Shown here in pieces: positions 48,476 to 57,862 of a stretch of 58,086 bases of DNA. Each line of letters begins with the position of its first letter. The stretch's first letter is position 1. The notes under the pieces are model-generated. The model saw nothing but the letters and a program-made list of their open reading frames with translations. It was not told the origin of the DNA and did not search any database. Origin of the DNA: CAVRZY01 sp963725415 (GTDB taxonomy: Bacteria; Acidobacteriota; Terriglobia; Bryobacterales; Bryobacteraceae); contig CAVRZY010000087.1 in assembly GCA_963725415.1 (NCBI GenBank), positions 1 to 58,086 on the forward strand, given 5' to 3'. The position numbers were made by a program, and so were the translations under genes.

Positions 48476-50932
48476 ATGCCCGCAGTGCCAGCACTGGCCG
48501 AAACCCTGATTCGCGACTTGTCCTACGCCGCCCGCAGTTTCCGCAACAGCCCCGGATTCACCGCCGTGGTCGTCATCTCGATTGCGCTCGGCATCGCCGC
48601 CAACACGACGGTGTTCAGCATGGTCAACGGCCTTCTGCTGGGCGCGCTGCCGGTGAAGGAGCCTGACCGGCTGGTGAGCTTCGCGGAAGGAAACACCTTT
48701 TCTCATCCCGACTACATGGACTATCGAGACCAGACTACCCAGGTGTTCGAGGGCGTCAGCGCGCACTTCCCGCTGGTTCCGGTCAGCCTGGGCGGGGTTG
48801 GGGAACCGGAGCGCATCTGGGGCCAGCTTGTCACGGGGAACTACTTCTCCGTGGTCGGAGTCAAGCCGGCGCTGGGGCGGGCCATCCTGCCCGACGAGGA
48901 CAAGGTTCCCGGAAGGGACCAGGTGGTGGTGCTGAGCCACGCTCTGTGGCGGCGCCGGTTCGCCTCCGACCCGGGCGTCATCGGCAAGACGGCTATCCTG
49001 AACGGGCAGCGCTACACGGTGGTTGGCGTCGCGCCGGTTGGCTTCCGCGGCACCGACCGCGGCATTCTGCCGGAGTTTTGGGCGCCGCTCGCCATGCACG
49101 AGCAGCTTTTGCCCGACCTGGCCAAGGACCAGATCAGCAGCAAGCGGAACAGCCAGTGGCTGATGCTCGGGGCTCGTCTCAAGCCGGGCGTGAGCCGCGA
49201 GCAGGCCGTGGCGGCGGTCAACGTGGTCAAGAACCGCATTGACGAAACCTATCGCAAGGACCAGAAGGCCAGGCGCCGGGCGGTGACGCTCAACGCTGCC
49301 GGCGGCCTGCTCGGCGAGCTCAACAGGCTCGCCGTTGGCCTGATGGCGGTCCTGATGGTGGTTGTCGCTCTGGTGCTCATGATCGCCTGCGCCAACGTTG
49401 CCAATCTGCTGCTGGCACGCGCCACGGCGCGGCAGAAAGAGATCGGCATCCGCCTGGCTCTGGGCGCCGGCCGTGCGCGGCTCATACGGCAGTTGCTCAC
49501 CGAAAGCATCCTGCTGGCCCTGGTCGGCGCTGCGGCCGGTTTCCTTCTGGCGCTCGGCGCCACGCGAGCGATCTCGCGCTTCGAGCTGCCCCTGCCGGTT
49601 CCGATCGTGTTTGACTTCACGCCGGACATGCGGGTGCTGGCGTTCACGGCGGGCCTGTCGGTGTTGACGGGAGTTTTGTTTGGGCTGGCGCCAGCCCTGC
49701 GCGCCACACGCCTGGATCTGGTCTCTGCGCTCAAGCTCGACACCGCGGTCTTCGGCCGATTCCGGCGGTTCGGGATGCGGAACGCTCTGGTGGTCATTCA
49801 GGTGGCGCTGTCGCTGGTGCTGCTGGTGGGCGCAGGCCTGTTTCTGCGAAGCCTTCGGAACGCTTCCTCGATCGAGCTCGGCCTGCGCCCGGAGAACGTC
49901 CTGCTGATGGCCGTCGATCCCAAGCTCCACCACTACTCGCACGAGAAGACCCAGCAGTTCGTCTCACAACTCCGCCAACGGGTCTCCGCGCTGCCGGGCG
50001 TCCGCTCGGTGACTTTCCTGGACAGCGTTCCTTTGAGCATCGGCGGGACTACATTCGGGTTTAACGTGGAGGGGAGCAAGGACGGGACGAAGGAAACCAA
50101 CGCAGACGTTTACAACGTCGGCAGCCGTTTCTTCGAGACCATGGGCATCCCGCTGTTGCGGGGGCGCGATTTCAGTCCCACCACCGACGGCGAAGACGTT
50201 GCGATCATCAACGAGACCATGGCCAAGCGCCTGTTCGCGAACGAGGATCCGATTGGCCGCCGGATGATGGCCAATAGGAACTACACCGTCATCGGCATCG
50301 CGCGGGATTCCAAATCGAGGACCCTGGGCGAGGGACCGGCGGCCTGCGCCTACCTGTTTCTGGAGCCCAGTCCGGAGAAGATTATGAGCTTCTACGGGAT
50401 CTCGATTGCGGCGAAAACGGCGATCAGCCCCAGGTCGCTCATCCGAGGGCTGCGCGAGCAGATCGCGGCGCTGGATCCTAACCTTGCGGTCTTCAACACC
50501 GAGACCATGGAGGAGCACGTCAACAAGTCGCTGCTGGTCCCCAGACTCTGCGCCACGCTGTTGGCGGTGTTCGGCGCGGTGGGCCTGACCCTGGCGACGG
50601 TCGGGCTGTACGGCGTGATGAACTATTCGGTCCGCCGCCGCACCCGCGAGATCGGCATCCGCATGGCGCTGGGCGCCCACACCGGGAGTATCCTGCGCAT
50701 GGTGATCGCCCAGGGGCTCACCCTGGCGGCAGTGGGATTAGTGGTCGGCCTTAGCATCGCCTTGACGCTCAGCCGCTTCACCGCGAGCCTCCTCTACGGC
50801 ATGAGCGCCAGCGACCGCGCGACCTTCACCGTCGTCCCCGCCGTCCTCCTGGCCGTGGCCTTCATCGCCGTGGCCGTGCCCGCCCGCCGGGCCGCCCGCA
50901 TCGAGCCCATGAGCGCGCTGCGATACGAATGA
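48476..50932 (+). CDS. ADOP-type ABC transporter permease (MacB/FtsX)
   Basis: 818 residues with two FtsX/MacB repeats. N-terminal LSYAARSFRNSPGFTAVVVI and the periplasmic MacB domain (HPDYMDYRDQ, VTGNYFSVVGVKPALGR, LSHALWRRRFASDPGVIGKT). The first membrane block is LMIACANVANLLLARATARQ, then KEIGIRLALGAGRARLIRQL. The second copy ends TREIGIRMALGAHTGSILRM and RRAARIEPMSALRYE-stop. The start has AGGAGA eight bases upstream. Acidobacteria carry large families of such orphan permeases; no ATPase gene is adjacent. It likely exports or senses small molecules across the inner membrane; substrate unknown. Confidence 0.92.
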   Translation: MPAVPALAETLIRDLSYAARSFRNSPGFTAVVVISIALGIAANTTVFSMVNGLLLGALPVKEPDRLVSFAEGNTFSHPDYMDYRDQTTQVFEGVSAHFPLVPVSLGGVGEPERIWGQLVTGNYFSVVGVKPALGRAILPDEDKVPGRDQVVVLSHALWRRRFASDPGVIGKTAILNGQRYTVVGVAPVGFRGTDRGILPEFWAPLAMHEQLLPDLAKDQISSKRNSQWLMLGARLKPGVSREQAVAAVNVVKNRIDETYRKDQKARRRAVTLNAAGGLLGELNRLAVGLMAVLMVVVALVLMIACANVANLLLARATARQKEIGIRLALGAGRARLIRQLLTESILLALVGAAAGFLLALGATRAISRFELPLPVPIVFDFTPDMRVLAFTAGLSVLTGVLFGLAPALRATRLDLVSALKLDTAVFGRFRRFGMRNALVVIQVALSLVLLVGAGLFLRSLRNASSIELGLRPENVLLMAVDPKLHHYSHEKTQQFVSQLRQRVSALPGVRSVTFLDSVPLSIGGTTFGFNVEGSKDGTKETNADVYNVGSRFFETMGIPLLRGRDFSPTTDGEDVAIINETMAKRLFANEDPIGRRMMANRNYTVIGIARDSKSRTLGEGPAACAYLFLEPSPEKIMSFYGISIAAKTAISPRSLIRGLREQIAALDPNLAVFNTETMEEHVNKSLLVPRLCATLLAVFGAVGLTLATVGLYGVMNYSVRRRTREIGIRMALGAHTGSILRMVIAQGLTLAAVGLVVGLSIALTLSRFTASLLYGMSASDRATFTVVPAVLLAVAFIAVAVPARRAARIEPMSALRYE

Positions 50933-50967
50933 GGCACTGAACGCTGGCGGACTTTTTCGGCAGCCTG

Positions 50968-51744
50968 CTAAGGAAGCTGGAGCAGCCGGGCCGCGTTTCG
51001 CCAGCGGATCTTGTCCTTGACGATCTCGCTGGCGTCCAGGACCTCGAGCTTGGCCAGGGCCGGGCCGGGGTAGTGGAAGGGCATTCCGGTCCCGAAGACC
51101 AGGCGGTCTTCACCCAGGTTGGCGATGAGTTGTCCGAGCTCGTTGGCCATCACTGCGGTCAGCAGCGAGATGTCGATGACGTAGTTGGGGGGTAGGCCGC
51201 TGGATTTACGGCCCAGGGAGGAGTTGACGAAGCCCGAGCCGTTCACCAGGATGAGCCGCGTCCTGGGGCACGCCTTGACCAGGGCCGCGATTTCCTCGGG
51301 ATCGACATCCGGGACATCCACCAGCCAGCTCTGCTGGCGGCGGTCCTCGACGCGGATTGGAATGGAGACCGCCATCCCACGCTCGGTTGCGGCGTTGACC
51401 AGCTCGAGGCAGGCAGGGTCCGGGAGGCAGTACTTGTGCCAGCGGGGATAGAGCCGCAGTCCCCGCATGCCGAAATCCTGGTGGCAGATCTTGAGGTCGT
51501 CCTGCCAGCCGGCGTAGGCGGGGTTGAGGACGGCAAAGGGAAGGAAGCGATCGCGGTGAGGCTTCACTGCCGCGGCGACTTCTTCGTTGCCCGCCTGGGC
51601 GTTGCGGTAGGTGATGGAGGCCGCGCTCGAAACTACAGCGCGCTCGATGCCCGCCCGGTCCATGAGCTGGAGCAGGCCGCCGGCGGTGTTGTAGCGGAGC
51701 TGCCGGAAGGCGAAGTGTCCCAGGTAGGCGTTGACGTCGATCAT
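50968..51744 (-). CDS. Amidohydrolase_2-family protein (cytoplasmic copy)
   Basis: 258 residues, TIM-barrel metal-dependent hydrolase of the Amidohydro_2 type: MIDVNAYLGHFAFRQLRYNT, AVLNPAYAGWQDDLK, GMRGLRLYPRWHKY and the late barrel motif DRLVFGTGMPFHYPGPALAK. The usual N-terminal HxH is replaced by N.YLGH, so metal binding may be reduced. No signal peptide. The start overlaps the stop of the upstream amidohydrolase by four bases, so the two genes form an operon and may act as a pair. Substrate unknown. Confidence 0.82.
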   Translation of the reverse strand: MIDVNAYLGHFAFRQLRYNTAGGLLQLMDRAGIERAVVSSAASITYRNAQAGNEEVAAAVKPHRDRFLPFAVLNPAYAGWQDDLKICHQDFGMRGLRLYPRWHKYCLPDPACLELVNAATERGMAVSIPIRVEDRRQQSWLVDVPDVDPEEIAALVKACPRTRLILVNGSGFVNSSLGRKSSGLPPNYVIDISLLTAVMANELGQLIANLGEDRLVFGTGMPFHYPGPALAKLEVLDASEIVKDKIRWRNAARLLQLP

Positions 51745-52604
51745 TTTGCGCCTCGCCGGGAGAGAATGCGCTGGAAGTTGCCGACCAGGATTTTACGCCG
51801 GTCGGAGTCGCTGAGGGTTGCGGAGCGGATTCTTCCGACGCTGGCAGTGAGGGACCCGTCGCAGGCGAACAGCAGGCGGTCGGCGCCCAGTACACGGACC
51901 GCCATCTCGATGGCGCCTTCGTCGATCACGCTGCCGCTGGTATCCAGGTAGACGCTGGGGACGTTGCGGAGGGCCTTGATGGTCCACTCCCAGTCACCGC
52001 CCCCGCAGATGTGCGCGCAGATGAGCATGGCTTCCGGGTAACGGCGGGAGAGTTCCGCCAGGTGCCCGGCATCGCTGATGCGGGGTTGCGGTTGAGGGAG
52101 CCAGCTTGCGTGTCCGGCATGATGCAGGATGGGGACGCGCAACTCGATAGCCAGCTCGACGATCGGCCAGACGACCGGTTCGGTGGCGACGTAATCGTTG
52201 TAGAGCTTGATGCCGATGAAGCCCTGATCTTCGATCGAGCGGCGGATTTCCTCCAGCGCCTCCCGGGTGTGTCCGGGGTTGACGAAGCAGTAGCCGAGGA
52301 TCCTTCCAGGGAAGCGGCGCATGGCTTCGGCCACCCACTGGTTGCACTCGCGGAAACCTTCGACGGTGGCCGGACGCCGCGGGGTGAGGATGGAGCAGCA
52401 GAGCTGGTCGATGCCCAGCTTGTCGGCCGCATCGATGAGCTTGCGGTCATCGTCCTGCCAGGAGGGGCGACCGTGATGGGCGAGATGGTCATGGCAGTCG
52501 ATGACCTTGGCGGCGGTTGCCTGCCGTGGGAGGAGGCATGCCGTCCCGGCCAGGCTGCCCACGAAAACGCGGCGAGGTATGGGAGTACGATACGGCATCT
52601 CCAC
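51741..52604 (-). CDS. Amidohydrolase_2-family protein with export-type leader
   Basis: 287 residues. The N-terminus IPRRVFVGSLAGTACLLP looks like a Tat-type leader. The metal motif VIDCHDHLAHHGRPSW, then YCFVNPGHTREALEEIRR, GFIGIKLYNDY, VPILHHAGHASWL, LICAHICGGGDWEW and ADRLLFACDGSLTASVG cover the amidohydrolase barrel. Start uncertain (GTG at 52604 or ATG at 52598). Unlike its downstream partner it keeps the HxH motif. The pair might act on a decarboxylation- or lactone-type substrate, as in other members; unproven. Confidence 0.82.
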   Translation of the reverse strand: MEMPYRTPIPRRVFVGSLAGTACLLPRQATAAKVIDCHDHLAHHGRPSWQDDDRKLIDAADKLGIDQLCCSILTPRRPATVEGFRECNQWVAEAMRRFPGRILGYCFVNPGHTREALEEIRRSIEDQGFIGIKLYNDYVATEPVVWPIVELAIELRVPILHHAGHASWLPQPQPRISDAGHLAELSRRYPEAMLICAHICGGGDWEWTIKALRNVPSVYLDTSGSVIDEGAIEMAVRVLGADRLLFACDGSLTASVGRIRSATLSDSDRRKILVGNFQRILSRRGAK

Positions 52605-52744
52605 TCAGAATCTATGGAAAGCGGTGGGATTGCAAGCGCCGGTAGCGCTTGCCCCCCTCCATCGCACCGACAAATGTTGCGGTGGCGCGGCGATCGCAGA
52701 TTTAGTAAGGAGCCTTATGTTAAAGTAAGGAATAGGAATATCCT

Positions 52745-52984
52745 TTGCAACGGCAGGCTAAGATCACGAGTAAGGGGCAGATCACGGTGCCGCGCGAGAT
52801 CCGGCGTCTGCTGGGAGTTCGTCCGGGCGACCGTCTGCTTTTCGAAAGCGATGAGAACGGCATTCGTGTTGAGCCGGTGAGGACCGAAAGCCCGTTTGCA
52901 AAATACCGGGGAATCGGCAATCCCGGGCTTGCTTCGGGGCGGAAGGCGATCATCCGCTGGGTGAGAGAGCTACGCGGGCGATGA
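52745..52984 (+). CDS. AbrB/MazE-type antitoxin
   Basis: 79 residues with the swapped-hairpin AbrB DNA-binding motif near the N-terminus: AKITSKGQITVPREIRRLLG and VRPGDRLLFESDENGIRVEP. The start TTG at 52745 is the only one giving the standard N-terminus. Its stop overlaps the PIN-toxin ATG (ATGA). The upstream AAGGAATAGGAATATCCTT is a short inverted-repeat-like string that could be its operator. Confidence 0.85.
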   Translation: MQRQAKITSKGQITVPREIRRLLGVRPGDRLLFESDENGIRVEPVRTESPFAKYRGIGNPGLASGRKAIIRWVRELRGR

Positions 52985-53403
52985 GGACGGCCATCGACAC
53001 CAACGTCATCATCGCTCTGTGGGACCCGGACGAGGCTGTGAGCGCGGCTGCGGAATCGGCACTCGATTCGGCGCTGCGGAGAGGCGCTTTGGTCGTTGCA
53101 GCTCCGGTCTTCACTGAGCTGTTGGCAGCCCCTGGCCGAGACGAGGCATTCTTGGATTCGTTCTTTCGAGACACGAGCATCAGGGTTGACTGGGACCTTG
53201 ACGAGGCAATCTGGCGCGCTGCGGGTCACGCGTTCCGGAAGTACGCTAGTCGCCGAAGAAGGGGGCACGATCCTGGGCCGCGGCGCATTCTCGCGGACTT
53301 CCTGATCGGGGCGCACGCCTTGCGGAGAGGCTGCTGCATCCTAACCTTCGACGACCGTGTCTATCGCTGGGCGTTCCCGGACCTGAGCATTGTGAAGGCA
53401 TGA
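52981..53403 (+). CDS. PIN-domain toxin (VapC-like)
   Basis: 140 residues. The acidic residues of the PIN active site are placed as usual: AIDTNVIIALWDPD, APVFTELLAAPG, RRILADFLIGAHAL and CCILTFDDRVYRW. VapC-type toxins are Mg-dependent ribonucleases that cut tRNA or rRNA. Translationally coupled to the AbrB-type antitoxin. Confidence 0.88.
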   Translation: MRTAIDTNVIIALWDPDEAVSAAAESALDSALRRGALVVAAPVFTELLAAPGRDEAFLDSFFRDTSIRVDWDLDEAIWRAAGHAFRKYASRRRRGHDPGPRRILADFLIGAHALRRGCCILTFDDRVYRWAFPDLSIVKA

Positions 53404-53445
53404 CCGGCGTGCCGACGGGCGGTGCGTGTTAGAATGGCGGCGGGC

Positions 53446-54162
53446 ATGACAGGCGCGGTTCTGTGGGATCTGGATGGGACGCTGGTGGACTCGGAGGAGC
53501 ACCATTGGCGGGCGTGGCAGGAGACGATGGCGGCCGAGGCGGTGGCGATCACGCGGGAGCAGTTTTTGGCCAGCTTTGGGCAGCGCAACGACTCGATTGT
53601 GCCGCAGTTGCTGGGGCGGGGAGCCAGCGCGGAGCGGGTAGAGCGGATCGGAGAGGCCAAAGAGGAGTGTTACCGGCGGCTGGTCCGTGGGGGTGGCCTG
53701 GCGCCCTCACCTGGGGCGGCGGAATGGGTAAAGCGGCTCCAGGCCGACGGCTGGTTGCAGGCCATCGCTTCATCCGGGCCGCGGCGCAACGTTGAGGTGG
53801 TGCTGGAGACGCTGGGATTCACCGGGTATTTTCAGGCCATCGTCTCGGCCGAGGATGTGCTGAAGGGGAAACCGGACCCGGAGGTGTTCGTGGTGGCCGC
53901 GTCGCGGCTGGGCGTGCCAGCGTCGCGCTGCGTAGTAGTTGAGGATGCCGCGGCGGGCATCGAGGCGGCGCGGCGCGCGGGGATGCGCAACATCGGCCTG
54001 AGCCCAAGCGGCGCGGAGCTGGCCGCGGATCTGGCGGTGCCCTCGCTGGCCGCGCTGGCGTGTGATGTGTTCTGCCGTCTTCTGGAAGAGGCCGCCCTAC
54101 CAGGCGGCAGAACCGGCTGGAAGCCTCTTCCCACTACTTCAGACGCTGGTCGAAGAAGGTGA
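53446..54162 (+). CDS. HAD-superfamily phosphatase (beta-phosphoglucomutase/phosphoglycolate-phosphatase-like)
   Basis: About 238 residues. HAD motif I AVLWDLDGTLVDSEEHHW; helical cap (AWQETMAAEAVAITREQF); motif II AIASSGPRRNVE; motif III KGKPDPEVFVVAASRLGV; and motif IV CVVVEDAAAGIEAARRAGM. ATG at 53446 gives the usual N-terminus; ATG at 53434 is also in frame. The last ~20 residues (GGRTGWKPLPTTSDAGRRR) do not look native and overlap the end of the convergent S9 peptidase gene, suggesting that the original stop was lost. Confidence 0.88.
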   Translation: MTGAVLWDLDGTLVDSEEHHWRAWQETMAAEAVAITREQFLASFGQRNDSIVPQLLGRGASAERVERIGEAKEECYRRLVRGGGLAPSPGAAEWVKRLQADGWLQAIASSGPRRNVEVVLETLGFTGYFQAIVSAEDVLKGKPDPEVFVVAASRLGVPASRCVVVEDAAAGIEAARRAGMRNIGLSPSGAELAADLAVPSLAALACDVFCRLLEEAALPGGRTGWKPLPTTSDAGRRR

Positions 54163-56174
54163 CGGCGGCGGTGTAGGCCTGGACCCAATGACGGTGCAGG
54201 AGGAAATCGTGAACCTCGTCGGGGAACACCAGTTGTTCGAAGTCCACCTTTTGCTCGCGCAGCCGCCGGACCAGGTCTACCGTCTGGGAGAAGTCTACGT
54301 TGCGATCGTCATCGCCGTGAATCAGCAGGACCGGCGAGCGCCACGACGAGACCGCGGATATGGGCGATGATTGCTCCGCCAGCTTGCGCGCATCGGCATC
54401 AACACCTGTGGCCCTGCGCGCAAACCAGTCGTGAACCCCGTGCAGGTCAACGCCGGCGGCGAACAGATCCGAGTTTCTGGCCAGCCCCATCGCCGTCAAG
54501 TATCCGCCGTAGGAGCCGCCCCAAAGCCCGATGCGGGCCGGGTTGATGTCAGGACGCGAGCGAAGGTAGTACGCCGCGGCGACGACGTCCTGGTACTCGG
54601 CAGCGCCGCGCCAGCCGGACTTGGGCGCCGCGCGAAACTCGCGCCCGTAACCGATCCCGGTGCGGAAGTTCACGGAAAGCACCGCGTAGCCCCGGCTGGC
54701 AAGATACTGATTGAAGGCGTAAGTGTTGTGGTAGTAATACATGTAATGCCAGCCCAGCAGCATCTGCCGGGGCGGGCCGCCATGCAGGAAGATCACAGCC
54801 GGGAGGTTCTTGCCGCCTTGCGGCGGAAGAAATAGTTGGCCGTGGATTTCCAGGCCGTCCGTGCTCTTGAACACGACCTGCTGTGGGATCACCAGTTTTG
54901 ACGAAGGAAAGTCTTCGGGCAACGCTGACGCCGCAAGAGTTCGGCTGGGGCCGCCTGTGGGGGGCATGATGCGCGGCATGGCGGGCTGCCGGGCATCGGA
55001 ACCCAGGTAAACCAGATAGCGGCCATCACCCGTGACAGCGGGACTCCACTCGATTGATTCACCGCTGGTGATCGGCTGGGGCTTGCCTCCGGCGACAGGA
55101 ACACGCCAGAGATGGCGGCGGTCGATATCGCCGCAGTTGGAGGAGTAGAGGATCGTGCGGCGGTCCGGCGCCAGCGAGGCGTGTTCAAACTCACAGGCGC
55201 CCGGCGTCAGCAATACGGGCTTACCGCCGCCAGCCGGAATCGAATAGAGGTGCTGCCAGCCGTCTTGCTCGGAGGTAAAGACAAGCCGGTCATCGACGGC
55301 CCACTGCAAGACGTTGTCCTCTGCCATGAAGGGGAGCGAACCCGCCAGGGTGTTCTCGCTGTGCCAGATTTCGCGCGCCAGGCCGGTGGCCGGGTCGGCG
55401 ACCATGACGGCATACGGAAGTGGAACGGGATCGCGCAGGGCGAAGGCCTGACTGCCCCGAGCCGGCTGGCGGATAAAGGCGATCCGGCTGCCATCGGGCG
55501 ACCATCGCGGGTAGTCGTCCAGATCCACCGTGGGAGCGATGTAGCGGACGGAATTCTGCGCGGTGTCAAAGACGCCGATGAAGCTGTGGTCGCCGCGACG
55601 GCTCACGAAGACCAGCGAGCGCCCGTCCGGCGAGAAGGCCGGAGAACGGATCGAGCCGCGCGCGGTGAAGAGTTGGCGGGGCTTGGCCTCTTCGGCCAGC
55701 GTGACGACCCAGAGCTGGTTACCCCGGGAGAAGACCACCCGGTCGCCGGCCGGGGAGATCGCTGGCGCGTTGCCTTCCCCCAGCATCCGCGCGCGGCCGT
55801 CCTCGAAGGACACGGCGTGAACGGCTTGCGTGGCGCCAGCCGTATCGTGAGTGGGGTTGGGGACTTCGCCAGCCGGATTCTTCGGGCCGCCGCGGACGTA
55901 GACCATCCACTTGCCGTCCGCAGTGAATTGGAGGTCCGTGATCTCCTGACCGTCGTCGGCGTCGTACTTTGTGAGCTGGCGCGCCTGGAATTGCGGGCCC
56001 TCGGTCACCCAGATGTTGCGGCTGGCCTTGCGCGTCGAACACCCAGGCGACGCGCTGGCCCTGCTGGGCCGCCACGAGGTCGGAGGGGAACGGCGAGCTG
56101 AGGACCTGCTCGATGGTGAAGGTTTGACCCAAGGCCAGGGCCGGGATCAGCAGGGCGAAGCAGCGGATTTTCAT
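54134..56174 (-). CDS. S9-family serine peptidase (prolyl-oligopeptidase/dipeptidyl-peptidase-like), secreted, one frameshift
   Basis: The start at 56174 follows GGAGG and opens signal peptide KIRCFALLIPALALGQ. After LVAAQQGQRVAWVFDA a one-base frame change near 56,037 leads to KASRNIWVTEGPQFQARQL. A beta-propeller (repeated SPDG and SPAGDR) follows, then the alpha/beta-hydrolase domain with LHGGPPRQML, nucleophile IGLWGGSYGGYLTAMGLA, Asp in LLIHGDDDRNVDFSQT and His in FPDEVHDFLLHRH. About 680 residues. It cleaves short peptides in the periplasm or outside. Confidence 0.88.
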
Positions 56175-56299
56175 GGGCAGTGTACCTCCAGGCGGCATTG
56201 CAGAATGTCCATTGTAGCGATGCGCGAAGCGGTCCGAGACCGCGCACATGACAATCTTCCGATCACGTGCAGGTTGCGCCTCCTTGCCACCCGGCATTC

Positions 56300-57034
56300 T
56301 CAGCCAGTTTTCTGGCGGCGGAAGCGGGCCCGGGCGGCGGCCGGCATCTTCTCGGTGGCGTACTGGAAGATCAGACGGGGGGCCTGGTCTTTCCACTCCA
56401 GCAGAAATGCCTCGACCGGCCGGGCCTGCTTTTTCCAGGTCTCGCGCAGGAACCAGCCCAGCCCCTGCTGGACTACGCGCTCGGGATCCATCATGAGGGG
56501 GCGAAGGAATTCGAGCAGGGGAGCAAGGTCGGCTTGCGTCTTGAGCAGGCCCAGCATGGCCACTGGCACGGCCCGGCGCTGATACTTGAGCTTGGACTGC
56601 CGCCAGGGCGCCAGGGCCTGGAGCTGGATTTGCCCGCTTTCGAGCAGAGGCGCGACGACCTCGCCGCACAGCACGTCGGTGTGTGCCCAGTTACCGATGC
56701 CGGCCTGGAACCACTTGCCGAGCTTTTCGAAGGTCTTGGGATCGAGCTGGTCGCGGAGGCGCGCCAGGAAGCGGATGGCCAGGGCGCCCTCCTCGTATTT
56801 GCCGCTGGCGAAGAGCAGCTCTCCCAGTTTGAGGAAGCCGCGCAGGCGGAGGCCGCGATACCGCTCCAGCCATTCTTCCTGCTTCTCGTTCCAGAAGGGG
56901 TGCTTGGTGCCGATCAGGCCCCAGGCGTCGTAGCCCTCCTTGAAGTAACGGGCGTAACGAGCCGCCTGTTTGGGATCCGCGTGTGCGGCGCAGAATGCGC
57001 GAATTTCCGATGCTAGAGCGCTTGCCTGGTCCAT
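56300..57034 (-). CDS. AlkD-like DNA alkylation repair (HEAT-like repeat) protein
   Basis: 244 residues. The helical-repeat pattern is visible in YARYFKEGYDAWGLIGTKHP, FLKLGELLFASGKYEEGALA, FEKLGKWFQAGIGNWAHTDV and VVQQGLGWFLRETWKKQARP, the last matching the end of the AlkD-type fold. Bacterial AlkD removes N3- and N7-alkylated purines; many relatives are not tested. The ATG at 57034 has GGGAGGA five bases upstream. Divergent from the VapBC pair. Confidence 0.85.
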   Translation of the reverse strand: MDQASALASEIRAFCAAHADPKQAARYARYFKEGYDAWGLIGTKHPFWNEKQEEWLERYRGLRLRGFLKLGELLFASGKYEEGALAIRFLARLRDQLDPKTFEKLGKWFQAGIGNWAHTDVLCGEVVAPLLESGQIQLQALAPWRQSKLKYQRRAVPVAMLGLLKTQADLAPLLEFLRPLMMDPERVVQQGLGWFLRETWKKQARPVEAFLLEWKDQAPRLIFQYATEKMPAAARARFRRQKTG

Positions 57035-57193
57035 CTCAGTCCTCCCGCGCCTGTATGTGGGCCTCGTGCGGGCGATGGTTGGGCACCCGCAGCACAGGGG
57101 CAACGGGGCATTGTAGCACGCCAGGCGGGTACGCTCACCGGTTCATCCCCGGCAGCGTCCCCGTGGCCGGGTATCTCCAGGTTACTGGCGCCG

Positions 57194-57214
57194 GTATATA
57201 CGTCTCGTGTATAC
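57194..57214 (+). promoter_or_regulatory. Candidate promoter/operator of vapBC
   Basis: GTATATACG (57194-57202) and CGTGTATAC (57206-57214) form an inverted repeat with one mismatch around a three-base centre. A TATACT -10-like hexamer (57210-57215) overlaps it, seven bases before the vapB ATG. The overlap fits autorepression by the VapBC complex, with a short or leaderless transcript. Confidence 0.5.
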
Positions 57215-57221
57215 TGGGAAT

Positions 57222-57452
57222 ATGGCGATCACAAGGGTTTTCCGCAGCGGCAACTCGCAGGCGGTCAGGATCCCGCGCGACTTTCGGTTCGACAGCAACA
57301 AGGTGGAGATTTTCCGCCGGGGTGACGAGATCGTGCTGCGCAAGCGGCCGCGGAATTTGGCTGGCGCGTTCGCGTTGCTCACGGGACTTTCCGCCGACTT
57401 CTTCAAGGGAGGGCGGAAGCAGCCCAAACCGCCGAAGAGGCCAGGGCTTTGA
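57222..57452 (+). CDS. vapB: VapB-like (SpoVT/AbrB) antitoxin
   Basis: 76 residues. AbrB-type DNA-binding motif MAITRVFRSGNSQAVRIPRD, then KVEIFRRGDEIVLRKRPR. The C-terminal ~25 residues (LSADFFKGGRKQPKPPKR) are the toxin-wrapping tail. The ATG at 57222 is preceded by GGGAAT only, but the operator-promoter overlap puts the transcript start very near. Its stop overlaps the vapC TTG start. Confidence 0.88.
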   Translation: MAITRVFRSGNSQAVRIPRDFRFDSNKVEIFRRGDEIVLRKRPRNLAGAFALLTGLSADFFKGGRKQPKPPKRPGL

Positions 57453-57853
57453 CGCGGTATCTGCTGGACACCAACATCTGCATCTACATCGCGAAGCGCA
57501 AACCGGCGCGCGTGCTTTCGCGTCTGGAGCAACTGCGACCTGGGGAGATAGCCATGTCCGTGGTGACCTATCTGGAGTTGGTGTACGGAGCCTGGAAGAG
57601 CCAGCATGCGGAAGCCAATTTGGCCAGGATCGAGCAGTTGCGCACCATCATTCCTGCGCTGGCGCTGGATGTGAATGTTGGGGAGCACTACGGCCGCATC
57701 CGCAGCCAACTGGAAAAGCGCGGATTACCCATCGGGGCTTACGACCTGCTGATAGCGGCGCACGCTTCGAGCCTGGGGCTGGTTCTGGTCACGAACAACG
57801 TGCGTGAGTTCGCGCGGATTCAAGGACTGCGGGTAGAGAACTGGGCCGGCTGA
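57449..57853 (+). CDS. vapC: VapC-like PIN-domain toxin
   Basis: 134 residues. PIN acidic residues are visible: YLLDTNICIYIAKRKPARVL, MSVVTYLELVYGAWKSQHAE, LPIGAYDLLIAAHASSLGLV and LVTNNVREFARI. The start TTG overlaps the vapB stop (TTGA). Family members cut initiator tRNA or other RNA sites. Antitoxin and operator are intact, so the module looks functional. Confidence 0.92.
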   Translation: MTRYLLDTNICIYIAKRKPARVLSRLEQLRPGEIAMSVVTYLELVYGAWKSQHAEANLARIEQLRTIIPALALDVNVGEHYGRIRSQLEKRGLPIGAYDLLIAAHASSLGLVLVTNNVREFARIQGLRVENWAG

Positions 57854-57862
57854 TGGGGCGGC

